A stretch of DNA of 17,641 bases from an uncultured Collinsella sp. (GTDB taxonomy: Bacteria > Actinomycetota > Coriobacteriia > Coriobacteriales > Coriobacteriaceae). The translations under genes and the position numbers were made by a program. Position 1 is the first letter of the stretch, and every line of letters starts with the position of its first letter. The stretch lies in assembly GCA_937896835.1 (NCBI GenBank), contig CALBOJ010000080.1:1-17641 (forward strand). Direction: 5' to 3'. Below the pieces are notes generated by a model. That model saw nothing but the letters and a program-made list of their open reading frames with translations, was not told the DNA's origin and searched no databases. Shown piece by piece: positions 13,425 through 17,641 of this stretch.

Positions 13425-14691
13425 CTTAGAGGTCCTCGCGCCAGAAGGGCATGCTCATGCAGCGCGGGCCGCCGCGGCCGCGGGAGAGCTCGGCGGAGGG
13501 CACGACGAGAAGGTCCAGGCCCTCCTTGTACAGCACGTCGTTGGTGACGGTGTTGCGGGCGTAGACGCAGATCTTGCCGGGCTCGACGCACAGGGTGTTG
13601 GAGCCGTCGTTCCACTGCTCGCGGGAGGCCGCGATCGGGTCGCCGCCGCCGCAGGGGATCAGCTTGACCTGGTCGACGCCGGTGGCGTCCTCCAGGACGT
13701 GCTCGAGGGTGTCCTCGATCAGGCGGATGTTCACGTCGCCCGGGTTCTTGCCGGCGGTCAGCTCGTAGACGCGCAGGGTGCCCATGATGGCGGGGTGGAT
13801 CGTGAACTTATCGACGTCGATCTGGGTGAAGACCGTGTCGAGGTGCATGAAGGCGCGCGAGACCGGGATGTCGAAGGCCAGGATGCGCTCGACCTTGGAG
13901 TCGGAGTTCCAGAAGATGTTCTGGGCCATGACGTCGATCGCGGCGGCCTGGGTGCGCTGGGAGATGCCGACGGCGAGGGTCTTCTCGTTGATGTTCAGCA
14001 CGTCGCCGCCCTCGGTGTGGAACTGGCAGTCGCGGCGGAAGTACAGGGAGACGTCCTTGTAGTCGGGGTGGTACTTGAAGACGTACTTGCCGTACAGGGT
14101 CTCGCGGTTGCGGGTGACCGAGTACATGCGGTTGAGGTTGACGCCCTCGCCGACGACCGCGAACGGGTCGCGGGTGAAGTAGAGGTTGGGCATCGGGTCG
14201 ATGATCAGGTCGGACTCGGACTCGGAGTTGACCAGGGAGTCGAGGGTCGTGGACGCCGTGAGGGGCATGTCGATCTCGGCCTTGGTCATGCCGGCCATGG
14301 TCTTCTTGACGAACTCGAGGTTGTCCTCGATGGAGTCCAGCTTCTCGCGGACGATCTGCGGCATCTGCTGGCCGCGGATGCCTGCCTCGGCGATGTACTG
14401 GTCGGTGAACTCGGCGCGGGCGCCGGGGACCTGGTCGAACACCTCTGCGACGAGGTTCTCGAGGTAGAGCACCTCCACGCCCTGGTCCCTCAGGATCTGG
14501 GCGAAGGTGTCGTGCTCCTGCTGCGCGACCTCCAGGAACGGGACGTCGTCGAACAGGAGTCGCTCGAGCTCGTCGGGCGGCAGGTTGAGGAGCTCGTCGC
14601 CGGGACGGTGCAGGCAGACCTTCCTGAGCTTGCCGATCTCGGAAGGCACGTGCAGACCTTTCGTCATGGCCTCCTACCTTTCTTTCGGGCC
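13425..14691. repeat. Long direct repeat, right copy (arcA)
   Basis: Partner of 10350-11616. Same orientation, so recombination between the copies would delete the intervening aminotransferase gene and one arcA. Outside the repeat the downstream sequences are unrelated, while the upstream sequences are recognisably related but diverged. Confidence 0.9.
13426..14667 (-). CDS. arcA: Arginine deiminase, copy 2
   Basis: Arginine deiminase with a protein identical over all 413 residues to copy 1 (10351-11592) and therefore the same catalytic set (Asp167, Glu219, His275, Asp277, Cys403) and activity. The identical DNA extends through the ribosome binding site. What differs is the context: this copy leads a unit with the aminotransferase gene and has its own diverged promoter and leader, and shares its upstream gap with the divergent ppk gene. 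Two expressed copies could raise enzyme dosage or allow expression under different conditions. GC-saturated third codon positions and some AGG arginine codons give it a somewhat different codon profile from the aminotransferase gene next to it; transfer or high expression could each explain that. Confidence 0.98.
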   Translation of the reverse strand: MTKGLHVPSEIGKLRKVCLHRPGDELLNLPPDELERLLFDDVPFLEVAQQEHDTFAQILRDQGVEVLYLENLVAEVFDQVPGARAEFTDQYIAEAGIRGQQMPQIVREKLDSIEDNLEFVKKTMAGMTKAEIDMPLTASTTLDSLVNSESESDLIIDPMPNLYFTRDPFAVVGEGVNLNRMYSVTRNRETLYGKYVFKYHPDYKDVSLYFRRDCQFHTEGGDVLNINEKTLAVGISQRTQAAAIDVMAQNIFWNSDSKVERILAFDIPVSRAFMHLDTVFTQIDVDKFTIHPAIMGTLRVYELTAGKNPGDVNIRLIEDTLEHVLEDATGVDQVKLIPCGGGDPIAASREQWNDGSNTLCVEPGKICVYARNTVTNDVLYKEGLDLLVVPSAELSRGRGGPRCMSMPFWREDL

Positions 14692-14732
14692 TTTCGGCCG
14701 AATCTCTCAGCACCCTTCCGTAACGGGTGCTG
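14689..14732 (-). promoter_or_regulatory. Leader hairpins of arcA copy 2
   Basis: The proximal hairpin is GGCC-TTTC-GGCC (14689-14700). The distal one has a perfect 8-bp stem CAGCACCC/GGGTGCTG (14708-14715, 14725-14732) whose 9-base loop reads GTTACGGAA on the RNA strand. Both sit at the same places as the copy 1 hairpins; the ACGGA in the loop is shared though the stems differ. Confidence 0.6.
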
Positions 14733-14748
14733 CTTGCTGACAGCTCTA

Positions 14749-14778
14749 GTTATATCCAAATATCACCCGCAATTCCAC
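14749..14778 (-). promoter_or_regulatory. Promoter of arcA copy 2
   Basis: GTGGAA (14773-14778) and TATAAC (14749-14754) read leftward with an 18-bp spacer, exactly as at copy 1. The spacer sequence differs except for the TTTGGA next to the -10. The predicted leader is about 75 nt. Confidence 0.6.
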
Positions 14779-14787
14779 CTCGCCCCC

Positions 14788-14814
14788 GAACGGTCAACAA
14801 AGTTCGATGAACGG
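14788..14814 (-). promoter_or_regulatory. Tandem CCGTTC boxes upstream of arcA copy 2
   Basis: CCGTTC occurs at 14809-14814 and 14788-14793, again 21 bp apart and 9 bp from the -35 element. The nearer box sits in a 21-bp segment (CCGTTC plus GGGGGC-AGGTGGAA) that matches copy 1 with one difference, while the DNA between the boxes has changed. Confidence 0.6.
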
Positions 14815-15192
14815 TATATCGAATATGATTCCCCCATAATGCACTTCGGCGTTCTAAAGTAGCTTTTCTAAGGTAAATGCTCTTTTTTCTTAAAAATCAT
14901 TCGCAATCACAACTCCAATCTTTCGATTAAGAATTGCATATCTAAAACGGTTTTATGTATATAAATGACGCTTGTTCGTGTTTCTGTCTGTATTCGATGA
15001 TATTCAGCTACCTATCATTCTTATTCACACATACTCACCAGTTGAGTGAGGATATAGACCGTTTTTCACAACGCGAAGGGCGTCAGCTCTATGGCTTGTC
15101 AGCGTAAGAAGTAGGTAAATATACCGTTCACGCGATACGTCCGTGCCATAGGTCGACTAAATTGAGACAATAGTGAATAGTGTTAGGCAACC
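14815..15192. other. AT-rich intergenic region between arcA copy 2 and ppk
   Basis: Divergent promoter region without a convincing gene. A small inverted repeat ACTCA/TGAGT lies near 15033-15047. A possible rightward ppk promoter is TTGTCA (15096-15101), 18 bp, TATACC (15120-15125), followed by a leader of about 90 nt. A 50-codon frame at 14955-15107 has no ribosome binding site and is probably chance. Confidence 0.4.
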
Positions 15193-15207
15193 GTCCCCTG
15201 CGGGGAC
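15193..15207 (+). promoter_or_regulatory. Small hairpin in ppk leader
   Basis: GTCCCC-TGC-GGGGAC is a perfect 6-bp stem with a 3-base loop, ending 17 bases before the chosen ppk start. Its right arm holds the most purine-rich, G-rich sequence ahead of the gene, so it could limit ribosome access if that arm serves in initiation. Confidence 0.35.
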
Positions 15208-15224
15208 TGAACGGACAGATGCAT

Positions 15225-17627
15225 ATGCCGAGCAAAATCGAAAAAAAGCAAGCCGCTGCAAAGCTGCGTAAGCCGCCGCGCGACTTCTCGTACACGCAGA
15301 ACCGAGAGCTCAGCTGGCTGCGCTTTGACAACCGTGTGCTTGACGAAGCCTTCGACGAGACCGTTCCGCTGTTCGAGCGGCTAAAGTTCGTGTCGATTTT
15401 CGAGTCTAACCTCGATGAGTTTCTCATGGTGCGCGTGGGCGGCCTGTCCGATCTGGCAGAGCTCAAAAAACAGCCTGTCGACAACAAGAGCAATATGACC
15501 GCCTCCGAACAGGTCGATGCTGTCATGGCCGAGCTGCCCGGGCTCCTTACCCGATGGGAGTCCATCTTTAAGAGCATCGAGGGCAAGCTCGACACCCTGG
15601 GCGTTCACCGCGCCCGCATCGATTCGCTTACGCCCGAGGAGCGCACCTTTGTAACCCGTTACTTCCAGGCCTACGTGTCGCCGGTCATCTCACCGCTGGT
15701 GATTGACCCGCGCCACCCCTTCCCCAACCTGCGCAACGGCGCACTCTACCTGGCCTGCGGCCTGGACGGCGTCACCGACGAAGAGAGTCTGCTGGGCCTT
15801 ATCGAGATTCCCACCTCGATGAACCGCGTGGTCGAGATCCCCTCGCCCACCGGCACCTACTCCTACATCTTGCTCGAGGACGTCATCCTCGCCTGCCTGG
15901 ACAGCTGCTTTGGCTCCTATAAGCCGCTCGACCGCGCGCTCATCCGCGTCACCCGCAACGCCGACATCGACCCGGACGGCGAGGGCGTCGAGGAGGAAGA
16001 GGATTACCGTCAGCACATGAAGCGCATCCTCAAGAAACGCTTGCGCCTGCAGCCGGTGGTGCTCGCGGTCTCGGGGTCGCTCGAGAAGGCGACGCTCAAG
16101 ACCATCCGCAAGGCGCTCGAGCTTTCGCGCCGCTCTGTCTTTACCTGCGATATCCCGCTCGACCTAGGCTACGTCTTTGGCATTGAGGGCAAGATTCCCG
16201 AGCACCTGCGCAACGAGCTGCTCTTTACGCCGTTTAAGCCGCAGCCCAACCCCACCATCGACATGTCCCGTTCCATCCGCGAGCAGGTGCTGCAGCACGA
16301 CAAGCTGCTCTTTTACCCTTACGAGGCCATGAATCCGTTCTTGGACCTGGTGCACGAGGCCGCCTACGACCCCGAGTGCATCTCGCTGCGCATCACGCTC
16401 TACCGCGTGGCCAAGCAGAGCCGCCTGTGCGAGTCGCTGATCGATGCCGCCGAGAACGGCAAAGAGGTCACGGTGCTCATGGAGCTCCGCGCGCGCTTTG
16501 ACGAGCAGAACAACATCGAGTGGGCCGAGCGCCTGGAAGAGGCCGGCTGCACCGTCATCTACGGCTCCGAGGGCTTTAAGTGCCACTCCAAGATCTGCCA
16601 GCTCACCTATCGCGAGGGCATGGCGCTAACGCGCTTGACGCTGCTGGGCACCGGCAACTTTAACGAGAAGACGGCCAAACTCTACAGCGACTTTATGCTC
16701 ATGACCGCTCACCCCGGCATCGGCGAGGACGCCAACCTGTTCTTCCGCAACCTGTCGCTGGGCAACCTGCGCGGCGATTACCGCTTCCTGGGTGTGGCGC
16801 CCGTCGGACTGAAACCGCTCATCATGCGCGGGCTTGACCGCGAGATCCAGCGCGCCCTCGCCGGCGAGCCCGCCCGCGTGTTCTTTAAACTCAACTCGCT
16901 CACCGACCGCGAGGTCATCGACAAGATCGCCGAGGCATCGTGCGCAGGAGTCCGCGTGGACATGATCATCCGCGGCATCTCGTGCCTCAAGCCGGGCGTT
17001 CCTGGCAAGACCGAGAACGTGCATGTCCGTTCTATCGTCGGACGCTTTTTGGAGCATGCGCGCGTTTACGCCTTTGGCGTGGACTCGGACATGATCTATC
17101 TGAGCTCGGCCGACATGATGACACGCAACACCGAGCACCGCGTGGAGATCGCCTTCCCCGTGCTCGACCCCACCTGCCGCGCCCTGGTGCACGAGTACAT
17201 GAGCATGCAGCTGCGCGACAACGTGAAGGCCCGCAGCCTCACGAGCGACGGCACCTGGGTCCCCGTGGAGCGCGCAGAGGGTGAGAAACCCTTCAACTCG
17301 CAGGAAGCCCTGCTGGAGCGTGCCTACCGCAACGCCGAGGCCGCGCCCGAGCCCGTCATTGAGGCAAAGCCCGCCCCTGCTCCTAAGCCGCAGCCGGCCA
17401 CACCCGAGGTTCAGAAGGTCCAGGCGACCGTCATTGAGCCCGAGCCCGCACCTGCACCTCAGCCCGAGCCGCAGGCAGCTAAGCCCGCACCCGAGACGAG
17501 CGCCCGTCGCGATAAGCCCGCCGGCAAGACCAAGGCCATCGAGCGCCATCGCCCCGGTCGTGTGCGCATGGGCCTGGGCCTGATCGGCCTGGGTCTTAAG
17601 ACGCTCATTACCGGCAAGACGAAATAG
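15225..17627 (+). CDS. ppk: Polyphosphate kinase 1 with C-terminal extension
   Basis: PPK1 reversibly polymerises the gamma-phosphate of ATP into polyphosphate. The N domain begins with NRELSWLRFDNRVLDEA (26-42) and continues with FVSIFESNLDEFLMVRVGGL (55-74). The catalytic phospholipase-D-like domains show LYRVAKQS (392-399), ELRARFDEQNNI (420-431), the autophosphorylated His454 in KCHSKI, GTGNFNEKTAKLYSDF (475-490) and the second conserved His611 in FLEHARVYAF. At 800 residues it is over 100 longer than the E. coli enzyme (688). The surplus is the C terminus: a low-complexity Pro/Ala/Glu/Lys-rich segment (about 705-758) and a basic, Gly/Leu-rich end (760-800). ATG at 15225 is chosen by spacing from GGAC; 15219 is an alternative and the frame stays open to a GTG at 15180. 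It is the only plus-strand gene here. Confidence 0.96.
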   Translation: MPSKIEKKQAAAKLRKPPRDFSYTQNRELSWLRFDNRVLDEAFDETVPLFERLKFVSIFESNLDEFLMVRVGGLSDLAELKKQPVDNKSNMTASEQVDAVMAELPGLLTRWESIFKSIEGKLDTLGVHRARIDSLTPEERTFVTRYFQAYVSPVISPLVIDPRHPFPNLRNGALYLACGLDGVTDEESLLGLIEIPTSMNRVVEIPSPTGTYSYILLEDVILACLDSCFGSYKPLDRALIRVTRNADIDPDGEGVEEEEDYRQHMKRILKKRLRLQPVVLAVSGSLEKATLKTIRKALELSRRSVFTCDIPLDLGYVFGIEGKIPEHLRNELLFTPFKPQPNPTIDMSRSIREQVLQHDKLLFYPYEAMNPFLDLVHEAAYDPECISLRITLYRVAKQSRLCESLIDAAENGKEVTVLMELRARFDEQNNIEWAERLEEAGCTVIYGSEGFKCHSKICQLTYREGMALTRLTLLGTGNFNEKTAKLYSDFMLMTAHPGIGEDANLFFRNLSLGNLRGDYRFLGVAPVGLKPLIMRGLDREIQRALAGEPARVFFKLNSLTDREVIDKIAEASCAGVRVDMIIRGISCLKPGVPGKTENVHVRSIVGRFLEHARVYAFGVDSDMIYLSSADMMTRNTEHRVEIAFPVLDPTCRALVHEYMSMQLRDNVKARSLTSDGTWVPVERAEGEKPFNSQEALLERAYRNAEAAPEPVIEAKPAPAPKPQPATPEVQKVQATVIEPEPAPAPQPEPQAAKPAPETSARRDKPAGKTKAIERHRPGRVRMGLGLIGLGLKTLITGKTK

Positions 17628-17641
17628 TCGTTTGTAGAAGC

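Noticed and set aside
10350..14691. Identical arcA copies as an assembly duplication artefact
   Set aside because: The flanks on both sides differ and the upstream regions are diverged homologues with matching regulatory layout, so a collapsed or duplicated contig end is unlikely. Long reads would settle it.
13417..14862. 481-codon plus-strand frame opposite arcA copy 2
   Set aside because: Same antisense artefact as opposite copy 1, with identical translation because the DNA is duplicated.
14955..15107. 50-codon plus-strand frame with a hydrophobic stretch (MYINDACSCF...)
   Set aside because: No ribosome binding site, AT-rich atypical codons, and it runs over the candidate ppk -35 element. 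Possible but unsupported.
1..17641. CRISPR arrays, tRNAs, rRNAs, insertion sequences, toxin-antitoxin or phage-defence genes
   Set aside because: Looked for regular repeat-spacer patterns, transposase or nuclease motifs and tRNA-like ends; none found. XerD is the housekeeping recombinase, not an integrase next to an attachment site.

Overview
The window looks like a chromosomal segment of a GC-rich anaerobic actinobacterium of the class Coriobacteriia, most likely Collinsella or a close relative. This rests on the mix of a dcw cell-division cluster opening with mraZ-rsmH, a YfcC-type arginine deiminase cluster, GC-rich coding sequence with AT-rich gaps, and the protein sequences as I recall these families; I could not run a search. 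No rRNA, tRNA, CRISPR array, insertion sequence or phage gene was seen. All genes except the last are on the minus strand.

Left part (1-5538, minus). The start of the dcw cluster reads leftward: mraZ, rsmH, then the first 62 codons of a probable ftsL cut by the window edge. A well-formed promoter (TTGAAA-N17-TATTAT) lies upstream of mraZ, with a series of CCCCAC (GTGGGG on the coding strand) boxes behind it and three AACATAT sites further out, the middle one close to an actinobacterial LexA box. Upstream come pyrG and xerD, two bases apart, ended by a 20-bp perfect hairpin. A small winged-helix protein gene precedes pyrG.

Middle (5539-7623). A DUF1846/UPF0371 gene with a TATAAT promoter is followed, moving right, by about 500 bp without genes but full of hairpins, including a 26-bp imperfect inverted repeat.

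Arginine deiminase region (7624-14867, minus). In transcription order: arcA copy 2, a PLP aminotransferase (arcT-like), arcA copy 1, catabolic ornithine carbamoyltransferase (arcB), and a YfcC-family carrier that is probably the arginine/ornithine exchanger (arcD). Together they would import arginine, make citrulline and ammonia, then ornithine and carbamoyl phosphate, and export ornithine. No carbamate kinase gene is present here, so the ATP-yielding step must be encoded elsewhere. The two arcA genes appear identical at the DNA level over about 1,267 bp, while their flanks differ. Their promoters and leaders have diverged but keep a pair of CCGTTC boxes exactly 21 bp apart, a -35/-10 pair with an 18-bp spacer, and two leader hairpins, one carrying ACGGA in its loop. 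This shared control region is the most interesting part of the window.

Right end (15225-17627, plus). ppk (polyphosphate kinase 1) is divergent from arcA copy 2 across an AT-rich gap and carries an unusual Pro/Ala/Glu-rich C-terminal extension with a basic, hydrophobic end.
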